Of a DNA stretch of 64,000 bases, positions 46,101-58,426 are shown in pieces (positions within the stretch are counted from its first letter, which is position 1; each line of letters starts with the position of its first letter). The DNA comes from Diphasiastrum complanatum (Eukaryota > Streptophyta > Lycopodiopsida > Lycopodiales > Lycopodiaceae): NCBI GenBank assembly GCA_029204225.1, contig CM055096.1, positions 73,664,919 to 73,728,918 on the forward strand. Direction: 5' to 3'. Below the pieces are notes generated by a model. It searched no databases. It was given only the letters and a program-made list of their open reading frames with translations, and was not told the DNA's origin. Position numbers and translations under genes: made by a program.

Positions 46101-46610
46101 AAATGCTATCAACCCACTCAACCTGTGAGGCTACTCCGACTCACATTGGAGAGGAACGGTCTCTACCAGAAAATCTACCTTCGGGTTCAGTTTCTATCTG
46201 GTAGGGGGACCGATTTCGTGGAATTCAAGAAAGCAAAAATTAGTCTTCTACCAAGGCAGAGTACATCGCAACATGTCAAGCTTCAAAGTAAGCTATATGG
46301 ATCGGGTTATTACTTCACGATTTGCATCACACTCAGTTCAATGCTACTACCATTATGTGTGACAATTTGAGCTGTATTTCACTGTCGCTAAATCCCAGAT
46401 TTCATGGCAAGTCTAAGCACATAGAAATCCAGTATCATTTCATTCGGGAGAAAGTTTTCTCAGGGCAAGTGATTCTTCAATACTGCTCCACAACAGAAAT
46501 GGTTGCAGACATTTTCACCAAAGCGCTTCCCAGAATCAAGCATCAGAAGTTTTTCAACATGCTGAACCTGATGAAGATACCAAGGCACCAACTGTGACCT
46601 TAAGGGAGAC
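43185..46610 (+). pseudogene. Copia element C: nearly complete polyprotein, no 5' LTR
   Basis: Gag is truncated at its start (ALDLLSNLYETQDV, SLMDELSIVG) and keeps a damaged zinc knuckle (YRYCKRANYDIKEC). The protease site region reads GATQHMTSR near 43867 in a shifted frame. Integrase is 44370-44965 (HQNGIAERKNR, FWAEA, FGCICFVDVP). RT is 45117-45820 with ALYVDDAFIL at about 45625. RNase H runs from 45830 to 46597 (GYSDSHWRGTV, CDNLSCISLSLNPRFH, MVADIFTKALP). Many stops and frameshifts break it. A purine tract AAGGGAGAC at 46601-46609 is followed by a possible LTR start at TGCTGGAAATTAAG. The rest of the 3' LTR is lost. Confidence 0.88.
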
Positions 46611-46629
46611 TGCTGGAAATTAAGTCCAT

Positions 46630-47225
46630 AGTTGTCTCCTTGGTGATACTATTTCTATCCATCACTTCTCTCCAGAGATCGGAGTCTGACTGATTGAGTG
46701 CTTCGTCGATGTAGTTGGTTCTTGATTTAGATAGAAAGCAAACTTATCAATATATGTTGTAGGTTGTGTGCACACTCTGGTCAATCTTCTTGGATGTGGC
46801 ATAAGCTTACAACGTCTTCTTCAGATTCACTATCAATAAGCTATTTGCCTATTGACGTATTTGAACTTGAGACTCGAATTGTTGTATAGATGACAGGAGT
46901 AGTCGATAGTCCATTTAGAATTTTGCTCTTGCCTTTCAGGTTGATAAATTAATCCTCAATAAAGACGACATCTGTGCTAAAAAATATCTTTGATGTGTGA
47001 TCATATAGCTTGTAGGTTCTGTCTGAAGAAGCATAACCAATGAATATGAATTTGAGACTGTGGAAGTCTAGCTTCTATTTGGTCTCCTTTGGGATCTGTG
47101 CATAGGTGATACATCCGAACACTCTAAGGTTCTTCAGTGATAGTTTGGAGCCTATCCAAACTATATGAGGTGTTTTACCCGAGAGGCCTTTAGTGAGCAT
47201 GGCTTGTGACATTTGTTTGTCTAGT
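46630..47225 (-). pseudogene. Copia element G: integrase C-terminus to RT start
   Basis: On the minus strand, from 47225 down: KTPHIVWIGSKLSLKNLRV, VFGCITYAQIPKETK, FIFIGYASSDRTYKLYDH, then a linker with SDSESEED-like acid residues, and WREVMDRNS at the RT start (about 46660). It shares sequence with element B (compare 54885-54925). It meets the 3' end of plus-strand element C tail to tail near 46610-46640. Confidence 0.8.
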
Positions 47226-47671
47226 GGTTGCATGAGAGTTTTAATTGGAATTTATTTTGGTTACATGAGGGTTGCATGGGCACATAGGCCACCAAACTCT
47301 ATATATACTGGTAAAAGCTTGCCCTTTAGAATATTTGGTTTTCAGTTCTAGCTATATGTCTTTTCTCTATCATTGTGCTTTCATAGACCATAGCTTGGAG
47401 GTGAGATGCTAGTCTTCTTGGAAGACTCATCTCAAGTTGGTTGAGTAGTTTGGCCTCCACTAATCTCTCCTATGTTTCCATTTTTACCTTGACCACAACT
47501 CGGATTTTGAAGCTAAAAGGCCTGTAAATAAAAAACCATTAGATTCCTCTTCACTCAAATTGATCAAGAATTGAAGGCACTACTCATAGATTATGTCTAG
47601 ATAGCAATCAATGCTTGAATTGCATCAAAATCTACAATTCTAGCTTGCAATGAAACTCATTTCTTGGAATG

Positions 47672-48432
47672 GCTCTGATACCATGATAAAAATGTAGCAA
47701 AATAATCCCATTTGAGCCTAGATCGCCGGACTCTGATATTCGGATTTTTTACTGGGACATCGGACCTCGACGTGTCGGATTGCGACGGATTATGTAATTT
47801 TCAAGCATATGTCAGACGCGGACGTCGGAATTTGCGCGATATGTTATTGTGAGAAATGATGGAGAAAGCACCTACTTAAGATCCAAACAAGATCTAGAAG
47901 CTAGATTACTAATCAATGCATTGATTCCTAGCTTATCTTGGCCTGAACTCCATAAATTAGCTCCAGAACTCTTCACATGTGTGAAAGTACGGCCTGCTGC
48001 TGCTTGTGTACTGTACCCGCAACTCCAAACTCATTCAATCATCACAAAAAATCATATGCCAATAGCATTCATCAATCAAATCATAGACTCAAACTAGTTA
48101 AGAAGGAAAATCTCAATTTTGCTCATAATTAGATGAAAATCCCATCACATATTTATACATGTAGAGCTCGGATCTAAGCATATTAGGGCTTCTATATATT
48201 CATCATAGCCTAACCCTAACATCTAACTAAAGATGCACTTGATCCACCCTATTTAGGATCAATGCCTCGAGATCCAAAAACAATGAGAAAAATGTTATTT
48301 TTAGCTCCTACTTTTTCTCTACCCTATCTATGCACTCTTTGGACATATCCCAAAGGTGCCATTCCAAAGCTAGGTTAATGATTTGACTTAGAATAAGGTA
48401 TCCTATGATTTTGGCACGTGTGACATCCCACA
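47672..48432 (-). repeat. Primer-binding site and candidate 5' LTR of element G
   Basis: On the minus strand TGGTATCAGAGC (47683-47672) is an initiator-tRNA primer site. The LTR next to it runs from 48432 (TGTGGGATGTCACACG) down to 47684 (...CATTTTTATCA), 749 bp with TG...CA borders. A TATAAATA motif sits near 48150. Between the primer site and integrase only about 450 bp remain, so gag and protease were deleted. The outer LTR limit is tentative. Confidence 0.55.
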
Positions 48433-50600
48433 ACATGGCCTCAAAGTCATTTACAAGTGGTAATTGTGCAAACTAGCTTGTGTAAATTTAACACTGCATC
48501 TTAGGATCAGTATGAATGCTTCATAGAAGTCTAATTGATTGTTTAAGACTGTTGGTAGCATCAATATTGGGCTAGGATGGGTGTTTGCACGTTTTTGCAT
48601 GATTTTGTCTTGTGGAAATGCACCCTACTACAGATTTTATGACACTCTAATCTCGCACATGTGAAGCCTAGGTGGCAAGCTGATGTGGCAAGCATCTTGT
48701 TCACTTGGTCTCCCTCTATACTGAGCTTTACAGCACCCAATTTGGTGTCCTGTAACCAAAGTTATGATCATTTGAAATTTTGCAGTTTTGTGAGTAAAAT
48801 TGGCAAAATTTGGAATTATTCTGATTGCATGCCAGCCATTTTCCTGATTTGTAGTATTGTGCTTGCATGGATTAGTTGCATGCTGATTCTCAGAGTGAAT
48901 CTGACATACATGAGGGATTTACAATCGATTTGAGAGGTCATACGCATGTGCTCTGATAGTTGGGTCACAAATTAGTGTTAATGGCTGACAAATTTCGTAA
49001 AACTGAGGTTTACGTAAAAAAATTCCGTAATGACATTTGTGACTGATGTAGTGTGCTTTGCATGCCAGTTTGACATTCGTTCAATAACATTAGGAATCAA
49101 ATAGTGTTTTGATTTTTTCGATTTCGATTGCCTTTTGTACTAATAGTATTTTCATCAAAATTTTCGAATTACGTAAAATAAAACAAAAATTTGAGTTTTC
49201 TGAAAAAATCAAAATTTTGGTCATTTTTTCGTTATCTATGGAATCAGTTTAGATTAGTGAATTAATTAAACTGAGTTTATTAGTCAGAATTGGTCACAGT
49301 GTTTTCACTAAGTCTAAATTATTTCTCGGTGATAGATAATTTAAAATTGACAAAAAGAACCGCAATGAAATTGCCAACAAATTTTATTGTACTGTCAATT
49401 TAAATTCTGGAGTTGAGAACTCCAAGATTGAAAGTTAAAATTTAAATTTTTTTCTTTTTGTTGAATATTGGTTAAAATTTGAAATCAGTACTTGTCTGAT
49501 AGTATTCTAGTCGATGTTGATCGCTAGAAATCAGTCAAGTGAACGTTTGTGCAAGATACTCGTTAAATTTGATTAAAATCGTCAAACAATATGAAATGAC
49601 CAGATTGAATGAGTGGCAATAACATTCTTTATCTAGACCGTAAATCTGACAAGATACGGTTCAAGAATTACTGAAATCCTATTGGTGAAATTTCCACTCA
49701 TGTAATTTCATATTTTGTGTTTGGATAGGTTTTGTCAATATTAACGGAGTAATGCCAAACCAGTCAATAAAATGGAAAAACAGTCCAATTTTATTGGAAA
49801 ATTTTAGAAATTACATAACTGATTTCATTTCTAGTAAAATCCTATGGTGAATTATATTCAAAAGATCACACTAGTACGGTTTCACATACTTGTAAATGAT
49901 TTTTGATATCAGATATTCAGCCCAAGTATAGGACAAAAATGAAATTGTTTTGGACTTTTTCCTACAATAATTAATTTTTAAGCATTTACTAATGTCGTTG
50001 CGTCTTCTTGGTACCTTAGCTGAAATAGATTTTCAGGGAATTGAAAATTCTAAGGAGGGAATAAGAGTGGACATCAGGGGTAGTAAGTGTGATTGGGAAA
50101 TGTATTTTGCAGTTAGGATTTTGGTAATCCCTGTAAATAATCGCTTAATATTGGTTATTAATTTTCTGATTAGAATTCATTCAGTTGAATTCGTAACTAA
50201 TATCTTTGTAACCATTGAGTTATCCGTAGTTTTGGATGTCAATTGTGATGTTAGAAGTGGAATTTGATACGTGGTTTACATTGGATCTGTTAGTTGACAG
50301 AAGCTTGTCCCTAGATTTGATGCATTAGTAGGGTTTCGAAGCTTGTCAATAACCAAAAAGGTTCAGAGTGTAATAGTGAACCATGTTAATTCTTCTATTT
50401 AAGTCACATAATCAGATGTGGATTTGTGGTATCCATCTGATAGGCATGCCAGTCATCCAAATAAATAGATTCTCCAGTGTTTGGGAACAAGAGATAATAT
50501 CCTATAGTGATTATAGGACAGCTAAATATTTATTCAAACCTCACAACATAGTAAGTCAACGTGATAAGTAAAACAACTTAAAAAAAGTTTTACAGCCTTT
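48433..50600. other. AT-rich stretch without recognised gene
   Basis: No recognised family on either strand over 2.2 kb. Open frames at 48661 and 49992 lack any signature that I know. Confidence 0.5.
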
Positions 50601-50601
50601 A

Positions 50602-50814
50602 AAGATAGCACGTCGGCATGCTATATGAAATGAGAATTTTTTTTCGGAACCAACCAAGATAGCATGCCGGCGTGCTATATGAAATGAGGAAAAAAAAAAT
50701 CAATTTGAAATTTCTTTTACTTAGTGGGATCTTTAACTATGTACCAAACCACATTTTTAATAATAAACCTTGAAGTAGTAGCATAAAAAGGGTGGCACAC
50801 CATGTGCTATCTTT
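50602..50814. mobile_element. MITE-like element with two internal palindromes
   Basis: The ends AAAGATAGCAC (50602-50612) and GTGCTATCTTT (50804-50814) are exact inverses. Just inside the left end are two imperfect 20-bp palindromes 53 bp apart, atagcacgtcggcatgctat (50606-50625) and atagcatgccggcgtgctat (50659-50678), each followed by 'atgaaatgag'. It is 213 bp and non-coding. Confidence 0.6.
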
Positions 50815-50934
50815 TTGTTGAATGATGGCAAGAAAGAAACTCGCAAAACTTGCAAGAAATTTACTCGCAAAATGCCAAGGCCCATCTATTTTGATCAACT
50901 TGGATTTTAGAGGACGAGGCGGTTTTCTTTGTCT

Positions 50935-53096
50935 AACATCCTACCAGAAATCCTTGTTCTGTCTTTTCATCGAGTTTCTTTCTCAACTTGTCTGGTATGT
51001 GCATATAAACTATGCATCCGAATGTCCAAACATGTGCTAGAATTGGCTTCGACTTCCACCATATCTCATGAGAAGTTTTATTTGGTATTTGAGATTTCAA
51101 AATTCGATTCTGAAGATAATTTGATGTAGCCACTGCTTCCACCCACAACTGTTTTGGTGCTTTCGCATGAGCCATCATACACCTAGCAGCTTCCATAAGT
51201 GTACAATTTCTTCGTTCAACTATTCCATTGTGATGATGTGTGTACGATGCAGTCTTTGTATGCATAATACCTCAATCAGTACAGTAAGGTTTGAATTCGT
51301 TGGAAATGTACTCATCTCCTTTAACTTATTGTCTGTCTGCTTCTCATCCCAATTCGTATACTCAACGAATTTCTCAAAAGCCTCATATTTTTTACGAATA
51401 AAGTATACTACAGTGAACTTGTTGAAGTCATTAATAAACGTAATGAAGTATTTTGCATCACCGAAAGACAATACTCCGAATGGCCCACAAATATCTGAAT
51501 GCACAATTTCAAGTACCTTGGTTGCTTTATAAACATCCTTACTGAAAGATTTTCTAGTCATTTTGCTTTAAGACAGGATTCCCAAGTAGTTTGAATATCT
51601 CGACTTTTGTTTTCGACTCCTTCAATTCTCTGACTTTTGTTGGCTTGGTACAAGGCATCCATGTTCATGTGACATAGCCTCTTGTGCCACAAAATATCTA
51701 TCAATTCTTGAGTTTGATTAGCTTGTTCAACTCGAGTTCAAATATTCAAGTGATACAAATTTCCTTCTTTGTTGTCTTTAGCAACTAGGTTATCAGAATC
51801 TTCATCGAACAATTTACAAGAGTTCTTTGTGAAGGTTGCTGACATTCTTGTATCGACTATCTTTGCTACGGATAGAAGATCTTTATCAAGAGTAGGGACA
51901 TAGAGAACTGCCTCTAGTTTCTTGTCACCCTGATTCGTGTCCAACCACAATACACCAGTTCCATCAAATACATGCTTAGAACCGTCTCCAAGTATAATGA
52001 ATCTCGAATAATTCGTCTTGTTGTACTCAGATAGAATTTGTTTTTAGGAAACAAAATGTGAGGTGGCTCCCGAATCAAGTACTACTTCTCGAATTTTTGA
52101 ATTTGATGAACAACATAGATCAGCACTAACATATGCTGTTGAGTTTTTTGTTGTCCTATCTTCTTCTACTCTAGAGCATTCTGCTTTGTCTTCAACATAG
52201 TTTGAATATGAAAGTTCACTTCGATTATGCTCCTTTTTGTTTTTGAAATTTTGATAACAATCTACTGCGACATGACCCCGTTTATGACAATGAATGCAAT
52301 CAATTTTTGGATTTAACCAGCACTTGTCTTCTGTATGACCTGATCTTTTGGATCTATTGCAAATCTTCCTATTCTGTTGTTTTCTAGATTGTTGATCATT
52401 TGTCTTGGACTCATTCTTTTTAGACGACTCCCTCTTAAACTTAATCTTCTTTGAAGATTTATTCTTTTGAGTAAATAGAGCATTTTTGGAATCACCATGA
52501 TCATCATAGCATTCAGGAGCTTCTACTTCCTCTTTGACTCCATCTATTGCCTTTTGACGTGTCATTGTTGAATCTTTCGCTAGTAAAGTTTGAGTTGTGT
52601 GGAATGACCTGGATAGGGCTCGAAGAAAATAGCTAAGCTGTTTTTCCTTTGAGATTGCATTTTCCATGCCAAAATTTTGCAAAGAAATAAACAAATTCTT
52701 TATCTTTCCTACGAATGTGGTCAGGTCTTTGTCATCCCATTGTAGATAAGTTAATTGGTCTTCCAAGAATATGATTTGATTACAAGATCTAGTCTCATTC
52801 CTGGTTGGCAATTCTTTCCATAAATCTTTCGCGTTCGAAATTGATGTTAGATCTAGCATTATGTTGTCATGCACTGAAGATGCAATAATTGCTATAGCTT
52901 TGTCATTTCTCAAACTCCATTCTCGAAGTTCTTTGCCAGGAGTAGGTATTGGCTTCTCCTCTATTGGTTCTACCCATTTTCAAAGACCTTCACCCTTCAA
53001 TATGAGTGAAGTCTTTAATTTCCAAATCAATTAGTTTGAACCTTCTGGATCCAAGATCGTAGTGATCTTAGACTGAATATTTATGATTGACGACAT
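50935..53096 (-). pseudogene. Copia element A: gag, protease, integrase
   Basis: Gag starts at ATG 53096 and has two early stops. From about 52913 it is open for 289 codons (YFLRALSRSFHTTQTLLAKD). It carries two zinc knuckles, the first with Cys changed to Ser (CNRSKRSGHTEDKC) and the second intact (CIHCHKRGHVAVDC). The protease site DSGATSHF is intact near 52065. LWHKRLCHMN and an integrase core follow (IVHSDICGPF, FINDFNKF, HHNGIVERRN, FGCIVYMHIP). Homology ends abruptly near 50940 at GFLVG. RT and RNase H are absent. It is a close relative of element E. Confidence 0.88.
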
Positions 53097-53178
53097 CTTC
53101 TATTCTTCTGAACAAATTCTAGATGCGGTTGCTGATGGATGTATGAAGAATGTTGAGAGGGATGTGAGGAAACCTCTT

Positions 53179-53238
53179 TATCGACCCTGATATGCTTTGA
53201 TACCACTATATCGACTCTGATATGCTTTGATACCACTG
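53179..53238 (-). repeat. Tandem duplication of the primer-binding site of element A
   Basis: Two 30-bp units (53179-53208 and 53209-53238) each contain GCTTTGATACCA, the inverse of a primer site TGGTATCAAAGC. Only the second unit abuts the LTR, with a 1-base spacer. The units differ at two or three bases. Confidence 0.85.
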
Positions 53239-54035
53239 TAGGAAAAGTAGTACTAATTCTTCTTCAGAGAACACGATGAAAGTTTGAATAAATCAAACTA
53301 ATATCAATGTCTTCAATCGGGTTTGTTTCTGATCTATGTACTAGTAGAACAGTTTTTGCCTTGATTGAATAAGCATGAGACAACTTTAGACAATTTTAGA
53401 CAATCATATATTGAGAAAACTTTGATAAAAAATGAATAATTCTGAATTTGAATCATCAGTATACATCTCTTGCTGTCTTATTTCTCTGTTGTGTCTCTAT
53501 TGAGTGAGTAGAGAGTCTAGTTACAACAAGTAGTGCACATGTATTTATATTGCTACAGGATAGGTCTTTTGGCCTTTTAATTCTGTAACAGTAGATCTAA
53601 CTGTTACGACGGTTGATATTCAAATAAAGGCTCTATTTCCAGGCTCGAATAATTTCTGTTCACGAATTGTTCGCGACAGTTTATCTCTTTATCAAAGCTT
53701 TGTGTTTCGTGAATTGTTTGTGATAGTTGACAGTTTTGAGCTTCAAGAAGAATCAAGAATATTTCGTGAATTGTTCGTGATAGGCGACAATTTCGCAACA
53801 GGTGAGGCTTGAACAAGAAACAAAATATTTTGCGACAAAAACTTGTTCGCGAATCTTTCGAGTCTCCACAAGAAATCTGTTTGTGAATCTTTTGAGTTAC
53901 CACAAGAATATTTTGAGAATCTTTCGAGGTTGAACACGAATAGAAATGTTTTGAGTTTGAGTCCGCTCATTCTTTGTCAATTAAACTGTGCACTTTGTTA
54001 GTAGAATTGAGATTTGTTTGATCAGGTGTTCTACA
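53237..54035 (-). repeat. 5' LTR of copia element A
   Basis: In element orientation it runs from TGTAGAACACCTG (54035 downward) to ...TTTTCCTACA (53237). It is 799 bp with TG...CA borders. It matches the LTR at 58427-59028 closely, with many differences of the CG-to-TG/CA type. It carries repeated TTCnnGAA dyads such as TTCGCGAA and TTCACGAA. Confidence 0.85.
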
Positions 54036-54044
54036 GTAATGTCA

Positions 54045-56171
54045 AGATTAGCCATAAAGTATCGATCGATAAAGATACTCTCTCATCTGCTCCTCTTCCT
54101 GCTTGGTCTAGGGACATTGGTCCTTTGACAAATGTAGGCTTGGATCCATCGGTGAGTGAGTTGACTTACAATTCATCAGATTGTATCTGTCAAGAACATT
54201 GTGAAGATACATTTGTTGAGTGATATAGATCAGATGTCTCGCTCTATCTCTGTGGATCTAAATGCCCAGACAGAAGTGAGCTTCGTCCAGATCAGTCATG
54301 TCGAACTCAGAAAACAACATTTGTTTATAATCCTTGACCAAATTGGTATTGGTGCTGAAAAATAATGTATCATCCACGTATAAAGTGATGATAATGAAGG
54401 ATTGCTGCACCGACTTGGAATAGACGTTGCAATCAGCAGTGCTTGGTTGGAAATCTTGTTCGATGAGGAATGTGTTGATCCTCTGAAACCAAGCTCTGGC
54501 AGACTATTTCAAGTCGTAGAGTGTCTTATGGAGTTTACAAACATGATTCTTCATACCGTCCAGAACATATCCTTTGGGCTGAATCATGTAGATGTCTTCT
54601 TGTATAACTCCATTCAGATAAGCTGTTTGCACATCAAGTTGATGCACTTCGAGGTCGGTAGCTACAACATATGATAGGAGGTCTTGGATCCATGAATGCT
54701 TGACTACTAGACTGAAAGTCTCACTGTAGTCTACGTTGGGAATCTGAGTGATTCCAAGTGCTACTAGTCTTGCCTTCCTTCGATCAATTATCTTGAAGAT
54801 CCATTTGCAATCAATGATATTGCAGCCAATAGGAGCTTCGACTAATGACCATGTCTGGTTCTTGATTAGAGAGGAATATTCTCTGTCCATGGCTTCTCTC
54901 CAGAGATCAGAGTCTGGTTGGCTGAGTGCCTCTTTGACTATTGTCAGTTCCTATATCAAGAGACATGCAGACTCAGGAGTATACCTTGTGGGCTGTGTGT
55001 GCACTTGGCTTGATCTTCTGGGAGGAATCGACTGAAGAACCACTCTTGGGGCTTGTTGTTGGGGAGCAGCAATGTCTTCGTCTGATTCACTGTCAAATAG
55101 TGGGTTGATAATGGATACGCTTGACCCTGAAGCTCGGATAGTCGTGTCAATGGCAGGGGATGAAGGTTCTCCTGGAACAATATCTTTTCCTTTGATGTCA
55201 ATGAACTGATCCTCGATAAATACTATATCCCAGTTGTACAAGATTTGCTGGGTATCGGGATCATACAACTTGTATGTGTTATCAGATGACTCTATATCCA
55301 ATCAGGATGGCCTTGAGACCTCGAAAGTCGAATTTCTCGTGTCTTTCGGGATCTACGCGTAGGCAACGCATCCGAACACTCGTAGGTTCTACACAGAAGG
55401 CTTAGAGCCTGTCTGTCCACACCTCATGGGGTGTCTTGCCTGAGAGGGCCTTAGTCGAACATCTGTTCTGGACATAAGCTGCAATGGAGACAACTTTAGC
55501 CCAAAAGCTCTTGGGCAACGATGCATGCGCTAGCATACATTTAGTTGATTCAACCATAGTACAATTCTTCCTCTCAGCTAAGCCATAAAACTGAGAGGAC
55601 TATAAGGAGTGACGAATTGTTGCTCAATGCCTTGGCTCTGGTAGTACTCCTTAAATTCTGTAGAGATGTACTCTCTACCATCGTTAGACCTCAGGGCCTT
55701 GATCGTCCTTCCAGTCTCTTTTTCTGCATGCTCCTTGAAGATTTTGAAGCAATTGAAAGGTTTTGATTTCTTCTTGATAAAGTACACCATAGTCCTTCTA
55801 GAGAATTCATCAATAAAAGTTATAAAGTACTTTGCATCCTTCAGAGAAGGATTCTTCATCGGGCCACAAATATCTGAATGCACAACGTCTAACAATCCTC
55901 TAGCAGTATGCTGATGGCTTGATCTAAATGGTTTCCTAGTCTGTTTACCAGCTAAACAGTCTTGACAGACATGTAACTCGACTTTATTACTAGGATAGTC
56001 TAGATCAAGAACAATGGAATGTTTAGACATTTGTTGTACAACAACATGATTCAAGTGACCAAGTCTATAATGCCAAAGTAAACTTTTATTTGCTTGAATA
56101 GAAGTACTGAGCACCTGACTAGAGGCAGAAAAACAATGACTTAATACTTTCAAAGAAATTATCAATTTCAA
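54045..56171 (-). pseudogene. Copia element B: integrase and reverse transcriptase
   Basis: From 56171 down: pre-integrase zinc motif (HYRLGHLNHV, CQDCLAGKQTRKPF), integrase core (VHSDICGPM, FIDEFSRRTM, ALRSNDGREY; about 56000-55600), frameshifted integrase tail (55570-55320), an acidic linker (55300-54950), and RT from MDREYSSLIKNQTWSLV (54890) through VHQLDVQTAYLNG and ITLYVDDTLFF (about 54370) to about 54045. There the LTR of element A begins. RNase H is missing, but a second copy of that part lies at 42425-43045. Several stops and frameshifts are present. Confidence 0.88.
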
Positions 56172-56825
56172 TAAAAGTTAACTGGAAAAATGACATATGA
56201 AAATATCCAAATCCAAGAAAAGTCAGTAATAAGTGCTTCCACTAAAGGATTCACTTCATTACAAACATGACTTCTTCTTCAAATATTTTCAATCTGAGTG
56301 ATAGAAGCTACTATTCCATCAAAATCCATTTATGCGACAGAGATATTTTAGTTTTAAGAATTTGAAACATTTTAACCTTAGAATTATCTGAATTCCAAGT
56401 CCATTCCCACAAGTAGTAATTTATATGACATAACAGTCTTTCAGAAGAATAACTTCATGCTAAAAAAAATCATATAAACAATCTGATGTCTTATAAGACG
56501 TTATTAAAAAGTAAAGGATTAATTAAGAAAGCGAGAAATAGATTCGAAGGCCTCTAATTTTGTAAATAATGAAATACCACATTGGGATCTAGATTGAACC
56601 TCAAAAATTTTCAAAATACCCCACATTTGATCAAACGGTTTTATTTTTTCCATATTGCAACTAGGTACTAAAACACACCATTGATCATAAGATCTTTACA
56701 GTCCTAGAATTTCCTTTCCAAAATTATTGATGTCCCATACCATCAGTTTTTCCTTCCAGAAAACCCTTAACCGCCTTATCTGATATTCTAGAGATCCATT
56801 GATCATTAAGGTTTGGTCAGGATTT
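56172..56825. other. Stretch between elements B and A', nothing recognised
   Basis: AT-rich sequence with no clear domain on either strand. It may hold degraded gag of B and the breakpoint of A'. Confidence 0.4.
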
Positions 56826-58426
56826 TTCAGCAAATATAACCATCGAATTTTGTGGTTTCATTGACGAACCTAAAACATTCGAGGAAGCTATTGATGGACC
56901 AAATAAAAATCACTGGATTCAAATAATGGAGGACGAAATGTCATCCATGTATAAGAACAATGTATGGACACTTGCACCTATACCTTATGGAAGAAAACCA
57001 GTCAAATGCAAGTGGATCTACAAGATCAAAACAGGTCCAAATGGAAAGAACATAAGATACAAAGCAAGGTTGGTTGCGAAAGATTTGTCACAAAAATATG
57101 GAATCGACTACAATGATACTTTTTTATCGGTAGCCAAACACACATCAATTTCCCTGTTATTCTCTTATGTAGTGGCTCATGATCTGAAAATCCATATTGT
57201 GGATGAGAAAACTGCTTTCTTGCACGTAGAATTAGAAGAAGATTTATTCATGGACCACTTGGTTTTATACACCAAAAATATCCAGAATTCGAATATCACA
57301 TGAATAAGCGCATCTATGGTCTGAAACAAGCAGCTAGACAATGGTATAGAAAGAAGGACGAAGCACTACGTTTCTTAGTCTTTGGACCTCTATTTGCTGA
57401 ATTGAATGTCTATATCAGCATGTCCAAAATGAAATAATCATTTTAGTCGTTTATGTTGACGACACGTTAATCTTCTCAAGAAAAAATAAATTAATTTCAG
57501 ATGTCAAAAGAGACATTTCTGGAATATTTGAGATCGCTGACCTAGGAGAAGCAAAAACCTATCTAGGCTTGCAGATCGAAAGAGACTTTGAAGGTGGTAA
57601 GTTGTATTCTCACCAACAAAAGTACACTCGGAAAATCATTGAAGACTTCAACATGCTCGAATGCAAAGGTGTGCATACTCCCATGATATCTGGAACAATA
57701 CTGAGCAAGGCGGATTGTCCGTAGACTCTTGAGGAAGAGAAGCAAATGGCCAATACACCCTATCGCAGGTTGATTGGATCATTATTGTATCTTGCAGAAA
57801 ACACCAGACCTAATATAGGGTTTGCAGTATACAAACTGAGCCAATTTAATCAGAACCCATGATCGTTGCATTGGAAGTTAGCACAATATCTCCAAAAAAC
57901 GAAAGACTATGGACTGTGTTATTCGAAGGAAGCTAGATTTCGGATCGAATCTTACAGTGACGCAAGCTAGGCATCCATGAAGGATGATAACAAAAGTATT
58001 TCAGGAGGTTGTACTGTAGCATCTGGCGGAGCCATACTCTAGATAAGCAAGAAGCAAACAACGGTAGCTCAATCTTCTTGTGAAGCCGAATATGTAGTAG
58101 CAGCTAAGCTGCAAAACGAGCTGATGTGGATCAAACAAATGTTGGAAGGGTTTGATGATACTATTTCTGAACCTTATGTCTTGTCAATGGATAACACTTC
58201 AACAATCTATCTTACAAAAGGTCCTATATTTCATTAAAAAATGAAGCATATTGCTATCAAGTATCATGTTATTCGGGACTTAGTTGAAAAGAAGATACTG
58301 AAACTAGTCTTCATACCTACAGAGGAAATGACAGCTAATATCTTTACAAATCCACTCAGTAAAGCTTTGTTCGAGAAGCAGCGAAGAAGATTGGGATTAA
58401 TCCAACTACCCACTTTGAGAGAGAGT
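56826..58426 (+). pseudogene. Copia element A': reverse transcriptase and RNase H
   Basis: It begins inside the RT N-terminus (EEAIDGPNKNHWIQIMEDEM). It continues with KPVKCKWIYKIK, RLVAKDLSQKYGIDYNDTF (to 57300), KRIYGLKQAARQWY in another frame, VVYVDDTLIFSRKN (about 57450), GEAKTYLGLQIERD, then RNase H (YSDAS, SCEAEYVVAA, SMDNTSTIYLTKG, HIAIKYHVIRD). The end is ALFEKQRRRLGLIQL. Four or more stops and several frameshifts are present. Gag, protease and integrase are missing, exactly the parts kept in minus-strand element A. Confidence 0.88.

Noticed and set aside
48661-50267. Possible genes at 48661 and 49992
   Set aside because: The frames are about 90 codons with no domain, splice support or codon pattern, in AT-rich DNA.
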